Of a DNA stretch of 64,000 bases, positions 41,385 to 48,977 are shown in pieces. The position numbers were made by a program, and so were the translations under genes. Origin of the DNA: Candidatus Desulfovibrio intestinipullorum (GTDB taxonomy: Bacteria > Desulfobacterota > Desulfovibrionia > Desulfovibrionales > Desulfovibrionaceae). The notes under the pieces are model-generated. The model had not been told where the DNA came from, did not search any database, and was given only the letters and a program-made list of their open reading frames with translations. The DNA is taken from positions 45,586 through 109,585 of the forward strand of contig DXHV01000083.1 in assembly GCA_019113165.1 (NCBI GenBank), in the 5' to 3' direction. Each line of letters begins with the position of its first letter. Within the stretch, counting starts at the first letter, position 1.

Positions 41385-41602
41385 CGCCTGAGCTCCAGGC
41401 GGACCACGTCAGGCCCCATGTCCGCCGCGTCCACGGCAGTGACCTGCCAGCCCTTCTTGCGGGCGGCACGGCTCACGTTTTCCACGCTGGCCATATTGTC
41501 CACGAGCACATCCATGGGATCGGTACTGTTTTCCTTGTGGGCCTGGGTGAAGAGGACCACGGGCTGCGGGCAGGAAAGGCCCCGGCAATCAATAGTACGC
41601 AT
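41381..41602 (-). CDS. TusA/YedF-like sulfurtransferase family protein
   Basis: 73 residues. The signature DCRGLSCPQPVVLF with the carrier cysteine (Cys10) is at the N-terminus; the rest has the small alpha/beta fold (MDVLVDNMASVENVSRAARKKG). In selenium-type clusters the TusA-like protein is thought to hand selenium or sulfur between enzymes. AAGGAG lies 8 bases before ATG 41602 on the minus strand. It is placed directly after the membrane transporter gene. Confidence 0.88.
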   Translation of the reverse strand: MRTIDCRGLSCPQPVVLFTQAHKENSTDPMDVLVDNMASVENVSRAARKKGWQVTAVDAADMGPDVVRLELRR

Positions 41603-41694
41603 GCTGCATTCTCCTTGCATCTTGCTGACTTGCTTCTTGTCTGCGCCACATACGGTGGCAGTCGCTGAACATTGCCAACCTCAACGGGATGCCC

Positions 41695-42780
41695 CTACGC
41701 CTTGCGGCAGTGGGCAAAGCCAATGACAAGGCAGACGCCAAGGCCAATGAGGGTGGCTTCCACGCCATAGGCGCCAATGCCGGCACCGGAGCTGGCCGTG
41801 CCGAGATTGTGGGCCATGGCAGCGCCCACCAGCATGCCCAGGGCAAAGAGACCGGCATCGGCGTCACCCTCGCCTGCCATGAAGAGCTGCCGACCCGGGC
41901 AGCCGCCGGCCAGGGCAAAGGCCAGACCTGCGGTCACCATGCCAAGGAAGTTCCACAGGGAGACGGTGTGGGCCACGGGCTGGCCCTCAAAGCCGAAGTG
42001 GAAGGAGCCCAGGGCCAGGTTGGCCACAAGGGCTGCGGCAAACATGGCAAAGAGGCCTGAAAAGAGGTGGGTGGAGCCAAAGAGGAAGAGGTCGCGCAGG
42101 GCGCCCATGGTGCAGAAGCGGCTGCGCTGGGCGGCAAAGCCCACCAGAAAGGCTATGCCCAGGGACGCCAGGAAGGGGGCGTGCTGGGAGCCCGGTCCCT
42201 TGACGGAATAGAAGAGGGGTCCGCTCTGGGGCTGGCCGGAAATTTGCGGAAAGACCAGGGCCAGGACGAGCAGGCAGACAATGAGAAAGGGAAAGGCTGC
42301 GCCTGTGACCACACTCTGCGTGCTGCTGCGGCCAAGGGAGTAGCCGTTGCGGAAGAAGAGCGTGCCCGCAAAGATGCCTGTGGCAAGGCCCGCCAGGCCC
42401 AGGATGGCATTGGCATCACCGCCGGCCAGGCGCAGAATGGCCCGCCAGGGGCAGCCCAGGAAGACCAGGGCGCCCATGGCCGCAATGATGCCCAGCACAA
42501 AGCGCACAATGGGGGCAGAGCCTGCCCTGGGCCTGAACTCGCCGGAGATGAGGGCTGCTGCCAGGGCGCCCAGCACAAGGCCCATGATTTCGGGACGCAG
42601 GTACTGCACAATGGCTGCCCTGTGCAGGCCCAGGCCGCCTGCCACGTCGCGCTCGAAGCAGGCGACACAGATGCCCATGTTGCCGGGGTTGCCCAGCTTT
42701 TGCAGAAGAATGGCCAGAAGGCCAATGAGGGCGCCGGTGCAGATGATGCCGGCTGTGGTGGCAAAGAAATTGTTCTTCAC
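41695..42780 (-). CDS. yedE: YedE-family putative selenium transporter
   Basis: 361 residues, about ten transmembrane helices, two homologous halves. Conserved motifs: GNPGNMGICVACFERDVAG (short blocks), LGCPWRAILRLAGGDANA, RSRFCTMGALRDLFLFG and GGCPGRQLFMAGEGDAD with the family's conserved cysteines. The start chosen is GTG 42780 (MKNNFFATTAG), which has AAGGAG 7 bases upstream; longer frames run through the leader terminator. First gene of the operon with tusA-like, DUF3343 and kinase-like genes. An intrinsic terminator stands 75 bp upstream, suggesting attenuation. Confidence 0.9.
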   Translation of the reverse strand: MKNNFFATTAGIICTGALIGLLAILLQKLGNPGNMGICVACFERDVAGGLGLHRAAIVQYLRPEIMGLVLGALAAALISGEFRPRAGSAPIVRFVLGIIAAMGALVFLGCPWRAILRLAGGDANAILGLAGLATGIFAGTLFFRNGYSLGRSSTQSVVTGAAFPFLIVCLLVLALVFPQISGQPQSGPLFYSVKGPGSQHAPFLASLGIAFLVGFAAQRSRFCTMGALRDLFLFGSTHLFSGLFAMFAAALVANLALGSFHFGFEGQPVAHTVSLWNFLGMVTAGLAFALAGGCPGRQLFMAGEGDADAGLFALGMLVGAAMAHNLGTASSGAGIGAYGVEATLIGLGVCLVIGFAHCRKA

Positions 42781-42854
42781 AAGACCGCTCCTTGTCTTTT
42801 GCCTGATGAGAAACGGGACGACAGATACGTCCGGGTACGGCTTTTTTTCAGGCA

Positions 42855-42898
42855 CAAAAAAACCGCATAACCAAAAGCAGACTGCTTTCAGATGCGGT
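42855..42898 (-). promoter_or_regulatory. Intrinsic terminator in the yedE leader (candidate attenuator)
   Basis: On the minus strand ACCGCAT and ATGCGGT close an inner AAAGCAG/CTGCTTT hairpin and are followed by seven T. It lies 75 bases before the yedE start codon, with no convincing full-length gene ending just before it, so readthrough control of the operon is plausible. Confidence 0.65.
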
Positions 42899-43433
42899 GG
42901 AACGTCTTGTTTGTCAGGGCCTTGCGAAGGAACAGGATCGCGTCAGACCTCAGGGTCTGCGTGCGCCGGGAATGCGCCCTGGCAAAAGGATGCGGGACAT
43001 CCAGCCCCACCGCACGCACACGCGTCAGGTTGCGCCTGAAACTGCCACGGAGCACAGGATGCTCTGCAGATGGGCAGTGCGGGTGGGGGTGAACATTGGA
43101 ATGCGTCTCCTTGCAGGACGAACGTTGTGGTGAATCTGTTTTTTGGGGCATGGGGAGAAGCCTGCTCCCTTGCCTGATGACTGGTCCGATACATCTGGAC
43201 CAGATATGTGTCAGCCCGGCTACCTGCCACGCAGGCAGATACATCAGGGACAGACACGAAGGCTTGTCCTTCTTCTCTTGTGCTCCCTGCAGGGCCTGCG
43301 CGTCAAGGGGTGGAAGAAATTTGCGGACTCTTTTCTGCCACGGCAAGGCCTTTTGCCCGTCTTGTCAGGACCCTGGCCAGGAAAAAAAAGCCTGGCCCCG
43401 AACCTGTCAGACCAGGTCCTGCCAGTCGGGGTT
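42899..43433. other. Leader / intergenic region upstream of the yedE operon
   Basis: About 535 bp. Contains the 23-codon minus-strand frame at 43025-43096. A longer minus frame ending at 42888 (last residues ALTNKTFHRI) is open for 152 codons but has poor start signals. No tRNA, including tRNA-Sec, was recognised by eye. Confidence 0.4.
43025..43096 (-). CDS. Possible 23-residue leader peptide before yedE
   Basis: Minus-strand ATG at 43096 has AAGGAG 10 bases upstream and encodes MFTPTRTAHLQSILCSVAV and four more residues before TGA. It lies about 125 bases before the leader terminator. No run of a regulatory amino acid is present. Listed because the ribosome site is good; it may be chance. 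Confidence 0.25.
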   Translation of the reverse strand: MFTPTRTAHLQSILCSVAVSGAT

Positions 43434-44078
43434 CTACCAGCTGACGCCAGGGAGCTTGAGCTTCCAGCGCACGGCTGCCAGTCGCAGGATGAGACAGAGC
43501 AGGCCTCCGGCCCACAGTCCCAGGGAACCCGGCACATTGACCACGACAATGCAGCCAAGGAGCGTGGGCGTGGCATAGAACTCGCCGTTCTTGCGCATAA
43601 CAAAGGGCACCTGGCGCGTGTAGGTGTCGCGCATCATGCCGCCGCTGATGCCGGTCATGAGGCCCATGAGCACGGAGGTCACCGGTCCCATGCCCAGTTC
43701 CTGGGCCTTGACGGCGCCCATGACCGAAAAATAGGCAAGGCCAATGGCGTCACAGACCGTGATCATGAGGTCCAGATTGGGGTGCACGCGGTCCTTGGTG
43801 ATCACGAAGCCGGCCAGACCGGCCAGGATGGGGCAGTAGATAAAGCTTGTGTCCTCCAGCCAGAAGACCGGCACATCCAGGAGGACGTCGCGCAGGGTGC
43901 CGCCGCCAATGGCCGTGACCACGGCCACGACAACCACGCCGAACATGTCCAGCTCGGCCTTGCGGTCTCTGGCGGCCAGCACGCCGCTCAGGGCAAAGGC
44001 GGCCACGCAGGCCATGTCGACGGCAAAACGGAACAGGGCAAAAAGGGCTTCATTATCCATGGAAACATCCGAAAGCAT
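43434..44078 (-). CDS. TRIC/UPF0126-type membrane protein (YadS/YicG-like)
   Basis: 214 residues with seven predicted membrane segments in two repeats. Family motifs: FALSGVLAARDRKAELDMFG, VTAIGGGTLRDVLLD (the GGGxxRD motif) and its second copy GISGGMMRDTYT, and VCDAIGLAYFSVMGA. Members form trimeric channels; bacterial ones may pass cations or glycine. Starts at 44078 or 44060 are both possible; neither has a strong ribosome site. A long hairpin lies upstream at 44262-44288. Confidence 0.85.
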   Translation of the reverse strand: MLSDVSMDNEALFALFRFAVDMACVAAFALSGVLAARDRKAELDMFGVVVVAVVTAIGGGTLRDVLLDVPVFWLEDTSFIYCPILAGLAGFVITKDRVHPNLDLMITVCDAIGLAYFSVMGAVKAQELGMGPVTSVLMGLMTGISGGMMRDTYTRQVPFVMRKNGEFYATPTLLGCIVVVNVPGSLGLWAGGLLCLILRLAAVRWKLKLPGVSW

Positions 44079-44261
44079 GACGAAGAGGAGATGTCCTGCA
44101 CGTCTGGCCTGGCCTGCCTGACAAGGAGCAGGGCAGAGAGCGGTTCTTGCAGAGACCATGTACACAGGGGACGCAAGAACTAAACTTTTGCCGCAGGAAA
44201 CTCAAGAGCTCCTGGCACCTGGCCTGCCTCCTCTGCCCCTGCTTTTCTTGCCAGATACGCC

Positions 44262-44288
44262 GAGAGCCGCCCTTTTGAGGCGGCTCTC
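44262..44288 (-). terminator. Perfect hairpin after the symporter gene
   Basis: GAGAGCCGCC (44262-44271) and GGCGGCTCTC (44279-44288) form a 10-bp stem with a 7-base loop, 49 bp beyond the symporter stop. Only a weak U tract follows on either strand. Confidence 0.6.
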
Positions 44289-44336
44289 TGTGGCAAAAAG
44301 GGTCAGCTTGCGTGTTTTCGTAAAGAGCGTGTTCTC

Positions 44337-45572
44337 TTAGCCCCTGTCGGAAACACCGTCACCGGACTGCAGGGGCCCAAGTTCGCCATGCTTGTTGAAC
44401 AGGCCTTCCATCATGAGGGCCAGGGCGCCGTCGCCGGTCACGTTGCAGGCTGTGCCAAAGCTGTCCTGCAGGGCAAAGATGGCGATGAGCAGGGCCACAC
44501 CGTTGGCATCAAAGCCAAGGACGCCGGTCACGATGCCAAGGGAAGCCACCACTGTGCCGCCGGGCACGCCGGGAGCGCCCACGGCAAAGATGGCCAGCAG
44601 CACGCTGAAAAGAATCATGGTGCCGGCATCAGGCAGGGAACCGTAGAGCATGAGGTGCAATGTCATGCAGAAGAAGGTCTCGGTGAGCACGCTGCCGCAC
44701 AGATGCACGGTGGCGCCCAGGGGGATCATGAATTCCGTCATGGTCTTGCTCAGCACCGTGGACTTGCGGGCGCACTGCAGGGCTACGGGCAGAGTGGCCG
44801 CACTGGACATGGTGCCCACGGCCGTCAGGTAGGCCGGCAGGTAGTGACGGAAGACCTGGACAGGGCTTCTGCCGGACAGGATGCCGCCAATGCCGTAGAG
44901 GACGGCCAGCCAGATGAAGTGGCCGCAGATGACAATGAGCACCATGGAAATGAAGACCGGCAGATGGATGCTCAAAAGGCCCTCATAGGAGAGGGACAGG
45001 AAGCACAGGCCCACGAAGAAGGGCAGCACGGGAATGAGCACAAGGGAGATGAGCTTGCTCACCACGGCTTCCAGTTCCCGGAAGAGGCTCGCCATGGTGT
45101 CGGACCTGGTCAGGGCAATGGCCACGCCAAAGAAGAGCGCCAGCACCAGAGCCGTCATCACGGAGAACACGGGCGGAATGTCCAGGCGGAAGATGATCTC
45201 CGGCAGCTTGCGCAGGGGCTCGACGGACGTGGCCACAGAAAGATGCGGAATGATGGTGTAGCCTGCTGCGGTCGAAAAGAGCGCTGCAGCCAGAGAGGAA
45301 ATGTAGGCCAGAGAGACGGCCACAAAGAGCATCTTGCTGGCATTCTGCCCCAGGCGGACAATGGCAGGAGTAATGAAGCCCACAATGACCAGAGGCACAA
45401 GAAAGAAGATGACCTGGCCGAAGACATGCTTCAGGGATACAACCACGTTCATGATGCGGCCAACGGTCGCGCTGTCCGCATTGGCGCCCAGGAACATGCC
45501 CAGGATGGCTCCGAGGAAGATGCCTGCCAGGAGTTTGAAGATCAGGGAAAATTCTCCCACAACTTTAGCCAT
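44337..45572 (-). CDS. Dicarboxylate/amino acid:cation symporter (DAACS family)
   Basis: 411 residues, about eight membrane helices plus two re-entrant loops. Typical motifs: a Ser-rich hairpin near AVGTMSSAATLPVAL, PLGATVHLCGS, and GAPGVPGGTVVASLG in the C-terminal re-entrant region, followed by the substrate-binding TACNVTGDGALALMME (N-V-x-G-D). It should take up acidic amino acids or C4-dicarboxylates with H+ or Na+. ATG 45572 follows GGGAGGGTGG. Single-gene unit. Confidence 0.92.
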   Translation of the reverse strand: MAKVVGEFSLIFKLLAGIFLGAILGMFLGANADSATVGRIMNVVVSLKHVFGQVIFFLVPLVIVGFITPAIVRLGQNASKMLFVAVSLAYISSLAAALFSTAAGYTIIPHLSVATSVEPLRKLPEIIFRLDIPPVFSVMTALVLALFFGVAIALTRSDTMASLFRELEAVVSKLISLVLIPVLPFFVGLCFLSLSYEGLLSIHLPVFISMVLIVICGHFIWLAVLYGIGGILSGRSPVQVFRHYLPAYLTAVGTMSSAATLPVALQCARKSTVLSKTMTEFMIPLGATVHLCGSVLTETFFCMTLHLMLYGSLPDAGTMILFSVLLAIFAVGAPGVPGGTVVASLGIVTGVLGFDANGVALLIAIFALQDSFGTACNVTGDGALALMMEGLFNKHGELGPLQSGDGVSDRG

Positions 45573-45743
45573 TATCCACCCTCCCAAGTGAAAATGAAGT
45601 TCATCCCCCGAATTTTTTGAGGATCACTCAAGTGACTATAGACTTGTTCCGGCAAAGTGGCAATGTATGCGCGAAAAAAAGCGCCCGTAGCCAGACGGGG
45701 GCAGAAGAAAGGGTCCCGGTCCCCTGGCTCTGGCCTGAGCGAT

Positions 45744-45781
45744 CAAAAAAAGGGCCCTGCCTCCTGTGAAAGACAGAGCCC
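45744..45781 (-). terminator. Terminator of the outer-membrane protein gene
   Basis: On the minus strand GGGCTCTGTC pairs with GGCAGGGCCC (two wobble pairs), followed by seven T. It lies 33 bp after the stop of the barrel gene. Confidence 0.75.
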
Positions 45782-45814
45782 CCTGAACGGGTCGTTCAGC
45801 TGTGCGCAGGCCGA

Positions 45815-46468
45815 TTAGAAGCCGAAGCGCAGGCCGAGCATGAATTCGTGGTTGTAGGGACGGATGCCGGCATCGCCGTAGTAGGAATCGACCTGGGTAT
45901 AGCCGAGATCCAGGTAGCGGTAGGCCACATCCACGGCAATGTTTTCGTTGATGGCATAGGCCACGCCGGCGCCCACCTGCCAGGCAAAGTTGGTCTGGCG
46001 GTCGTCCATGGAGTATCCGCCACCATTGTAATACTCGGTATCGAAGCCCAGGTAGTTGAAGGCCAGGCCGAGACCGGCGCCAATGTAGGGAGTGAAGGCC
46101 GTGCTGTTGTGGAAGTCGTAGTAGACGTTGGCAAGCAGGGTGGTGCTGTTGAAGGTCATTTCGGAGGTGCCACGGACACCGCTCCACTCGGTCTCGCTGT
46201 TGCCACGCATGGCAAATTCAATTTCCACGCGCAGGGGCAGCATCTGCTGGGGCCAGAAGTCATAACCTGCGGCCAGGGCGCCGCCCAGGGTGAACTGGGA
46301 GTAGGGATCCAGGCCAAAGCCGCCCATGGAGCTGCTGCGGTCCACGATCCCTGTGTTCTGTACGGTCATGAGGAACTTGGGAGCGAGGTACATGCCGCTG
46401 GCGGCCGAAGAGACGCTGGGCAGGGCCAGAGCGAACACCATGGCCAGCGCAAGAATGAGACGTTTCAT
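45815..46468 (-). CDS. Outer-membrane beta-barrel (porin-family) protein
   Basis: 217 residues. A clear signal peptide (MKRLILALAMVFALALPSVS, cleavage likely after SSAA) is followed by alternating beta strands with Gly/aromatic pattern: GGALAAGYDFWPQQMLPLRVE, NVYYDFHNSTAFTPYIGAGLG, VGAGVAYAINENIAVDVAYRYL, and a C-terminal EFMLGLRFGF ending in Phe, the BAM recognition residue. An eight-stranded barrel of the OmpA/Opa-like type. AGGAG precedes the ATG. Confidence 0.9.
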   Translation of the reverse strand: MKRLILALAMVFALALPSVSSAASGMYLAPKFLMTVQNTGIVDRSSSMGGFGLDPYSQFTLGGALAAGYDFWPQQMLPLRVEIEFAMRGNSETEWSGVRGTSEMTFNSTTLLANVYYDFHNSTAFTPYIGAGLGLAFNYLGFDTEYYNGGGYSMDDRQTNFAWQVGAGVAYAINENIAVDVAYRYLDLGYTQVDSYYGDAGIRPYNHEFMLGLRFGF

Positions 46469-46855
46469 GCGAATATCTCCTAAAGATTGTCCTGTGCCCG
46501 ACAGGAGTTTGTGCGACCGTGCCGAAAAAAGTCCGGGAAGTCAAGAGGGGTGCTGTATCCGAAGGAAAAGGCAGGGGACAAAAGAGGCACAGACAGAAGA
46601 TGTTTCCTTCTTCATTGTTCTGAAGAGCAGGAAAAATGCATTGTACATGGCCCTGCATCTTGCCAAAAGAACAGAAAAAGGAACTGTATCCGCAGGAAGG
46701 ATACAGAGTTCTGTCTCCTCTTTGGCCCTGTTTTCCGACTCTCTGCCCCGCAGGACCAGCCAAGAAGCACGGCTTTTCAGAGACCGGTATGCGATCTTGT
46801 GCACAGTACAGTGTCCTGTACCGACCCTGAAAGGTCAGCCTGGCCCTGACACATC
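46469..46855. other. Gap upstream of the outer-membrane protein gene
   Basis: About 390 bp with the ribosome site of the barrel gene at its left end. The rest shows no gene, hairpin with T run or RNA that could be recognised. Probably holds the promoter of the barrel gene. Confidence 0.45.
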
Positions 46856-47440
46856 CTAGCCCTGACAGAAGATGCGCGGCTCCTTCCTCTGTGCCTCGGG
46901 CATGTGGCCCTTGGCGTAGCCAAGGCTCAGGGTGCTCACAATGCGATACTCGGCAGGCACATGAAAGCGTTCCTTGATCTCGGGCAGATCCATGAAGGAC
47001 TCGGCAAAGCCAATCCAGCAGGAGCCAAGCCCCTGGGCATGGGCGGCCAGCATGATGTTGGCCGTGCAGAGGCTTGCGTCATAGACGTACCAGTGCGAGG
47101 CCGGATCGCCGTAGATGATCACGACATTGTGGGCATTGTAGAAGATGTTGTAGGAGTCGCGGCCAAGCCACTCCTCGTACTGGGCAAGCCAGGGCAACTC
47201 GCCCAAGCGCGGCCGCAGCCAGGCCTTGATCTCGTCCGACAGGGCCTGAATCTTCTCCCTGCCATCGATGAGCACAAAGCCCCAGGGCTCCATGCCGGAT
47301 CCCGTGGCCGCACGGGTACCCAGGGTGAGCAGTTCCTGCAGCGTCTCGGGCGCCACGGGCCTGTCCTCGTAGGAGCGGCAGGAACGGCGGGTGCGGATGC
47401 ACTGCAAAGCGTCCATGCAAGTCTTCGCGGTTGTCTCCAT
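46856..47440 (-). CDS. Nitroreductase family protein
   Basis: 194 residues. FMN-binding family pattern: MDALQCIRTRRSCRSYEDRPV at the start (R-x-S-x-R-x-Y/F), then ATGSGMEPWGFVLI (P-W-x-F), an internal helix DASLCTANIMLAAHAQGLGSCWIGF and the C-terminal VSTLSLGYAKG. Reduces nitro compounds, quinones or flavin substrates with NAD(P)H; true substrate unknown. ATG 47440 has GGAGG 5 bases upstream and is preferred to two ATGs five codons earlier. Confidence 0.92.
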   Translation of the reverse strand: METTAKTCMDALQCIRTRRSCRSYEDRPVAPETLQELLTLGTRAATGSGMEPWGFVLIDGREKIQALSDEIKAWLRPRLGELPWLAQYEEWLGRDSYNIFYNAHNVVIIYGDPASHWYVYDASLCTANIMLAAHAQGLGSCWIGFAESFMDLPEIKERFHVPAEYRIVSTLSLGYAKGHMPEAQRKEPRIFCQG

Positions 47441-47567
47441 GAGTTCCTCCATCATGTCTTTAGGATGGTGATCGTGCCTGTCTGTCCGGGCACGGGACTC
47501 CCTGTACCAGGGGGCTTGCGTCCGGGCACGGGCGTCTTTTTGAAAATTGTGCCAGGTCGGACAGGGG

Positions 47568-48107
47568 CTAGCGGCGCAGGTCGGCGTTCCAGTCCGTGAT
47601 GATGCCGGTGCCGGCGTCCACCTCGAATTCGTACTTTATGCCCCGAAACTGGCAGAAGCCCTCGTAGCGGGGCTGCCCGTCCCCTTCCCTGCGCACACGG
47701 ATATCTTCGGCCCGTGCGCCGGGAATCCTGGAGGCCACCAGGCGCCGCACATCGGCTGCGGACACAGGGTGCCCTCCCAGATGGTGTACCCATTCCTCCT
47801 GCACCTCGTAGTCCGCATCGACGATTTCCCCGTCCCTGCGGGTCACGCAAAAGTCGTAGTCCCCGTATTCGGTCTCGAACTCTATCTTGTAGACGGGCAG
47901 ACCGCCCTCCTCTTCTCTCTGTATCTTGAGGTCGGTGAGGTCGCGCCTGGGCACTTTGGCGTTCTCCAGGGCAATGGCCAGGGCGTCTTCCGGACTTACT
48001 GCACAGGCAGGCTGCGCGTCGGCCAGCACAAGCGGAACAAAAAGAAGGGCAGGTAGGAGGAGCGAGGCGAGCCTGCGCGGGCGAAGATGTTTTGGGCAGA
48101 ACAGCAT
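47568..48107 (-). CDS. Secreted PepSY-domain protein
   Basis: 179 residues. Signal peptide with hydrophobic core ASLLLPALLFVPLVLADAQ after a basic start. Two PepSY-like repeats follow: SPEDALAIALENAKVPRRDL with VYKIEFETEYGDYDFCV, and SAADVRRLVASRIPGARAED with YEFEVDAGTGIITDWNAD. PepSY proteins are periplasmic and may bind or inhibit peptidases or sense metals. It ends near nothing obvious; upp lies 21 bp upstream on the same strand. Confidence 0.85.
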   Translation of the reverse strand: MLFCPKHLRPRRLASLLLPALLFVPLVLADAQPACAVSPEDALAIALENAKVPRRDLTDLKIQREEEGGLPVYKIEFETEYGDYDFCVTRRDGEIVDADYEVQEEWVHHLGGHPVSAADVRRLVASRIPGARAEDIRVRREGDGQPRYEGFCQFRGIKYEFEVDAGTGIITDWNADLRR

Positions 48108-48128
48108 GGGGCCTCCTGGGAAAAAGGG

Positions 48129-48755
48129 TTAGCGTGTGCCGAAAAGGCGGTCTCCGGCATCGCCAAGTCCTGGCAGAATGTAGCCATTTTCGTCCAGTGT
48201 CTCGTCTATGGAGGCCGTAAAGATGTCCACATCGGGGTGGGCTTCCTGCACCCTGGCAATGCCTTGAGGCGCACAGACCAGGTTCAGACTGCAGATGTGC
48301 CTGCAGCCGTGTCTTTTGAGCAAATCTATGGCGGCCACCAGGGATCCGCCCGTGGCCAGCATGGGGTCCAGGATGATGGCCAGGCGGCTGTGCAGGCTGG
48401 TGGCAAACTTGGCGTAGTATTCCACGGGCTCCAGGGTCTCTTCGTTCCTGTACATGCCAACAACGCTTATCTTGGCACCGGGAATCATGTTGAGAACCCC
48501 GTCCATGAGTCCCAGGCCAGCCCGCAGGATGGGGACAATGGTGACCTTGCGGCCTGAGAGAACATCTATCTCCACAGGGCCTGCCCAGCCCTGTACCGTG
48601 GTCTTCTCGGTGGCAAAGTACTTGCTCGCCTCATAGATGAGCAGGCCCGCAATTTCTTTGGCAACCTGACGAAATTCGCTGGTACCTGTACTGTCCCTGC
48701 GCAGGATGCCCAGCTTGTGGCGCACCAGGGGATGATCAACAACCAGGACGGACAT
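48129..48755 (-). CDS. upp: Uracil phosphoribosyltransferase
   Basis: 208 residues, the standard length. Salvages uracil to UMP with PRPP. Motifs: [15 protein letters not shown] at the start, [15 protein letters not shown], the PRPP loop [16 protein letters not shown] and the uracil-binding end [24 protein letters not shown] (short blocks). ATG 48755 has AAGGAG 8 bases upstream. Divergent from the polyphosphate:AMP phosphotransferase gene, with a 222-bp shared upstream region. Confidence 0.97.
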   Translation of the reverse strand: MSVLVVDHPLVRHKLGILRRDSTGTSEFRQVAKEIAGLLIYEASKYFATEKTTVQGWAGPVEIDVLSGRKVTIVPILRAGLGLMDGVLNMIPGAKISVVGMYRNEETLEPVEYYAKFATSLHSRLAIILDPMLATGGSLVAAIDLLKRHGCRHICSLNLVCAPQGIARVQEAHPDVDIFTASIDETLDENGYILPGLGDAGDRLFGTR

Positions 48756-48977
48756 GGCCTCACTCCTTTGTGTGGTTTTGTGCAAAGGGCTGCAGTGCCC
48801 ATGCTTGCAGGGACGCTATGCTGCCCCCCTTTCCCTGTCAAGGCGGTCCTGTCCTCCTGGCCCGCTCCCCGGCTCCGCTTGCCTGTACAGGCTTTTTCGC
48901 ACATACTTGCGACCTCTGAAAAGACACGTTCCGCTTTTTTGTCCTTTGCATGGTCCCAAGGGACCAGGGAGCATCCC

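Noticed and set aside
42888..43346. 152-codon minus-strand frame ending just before the yedE leader terminator
   Set aside because: Its C-terminal part looks almost protein-like, but the start signals are poor and no family is recognised. It is left as a possible hypothetical gene rather than called.
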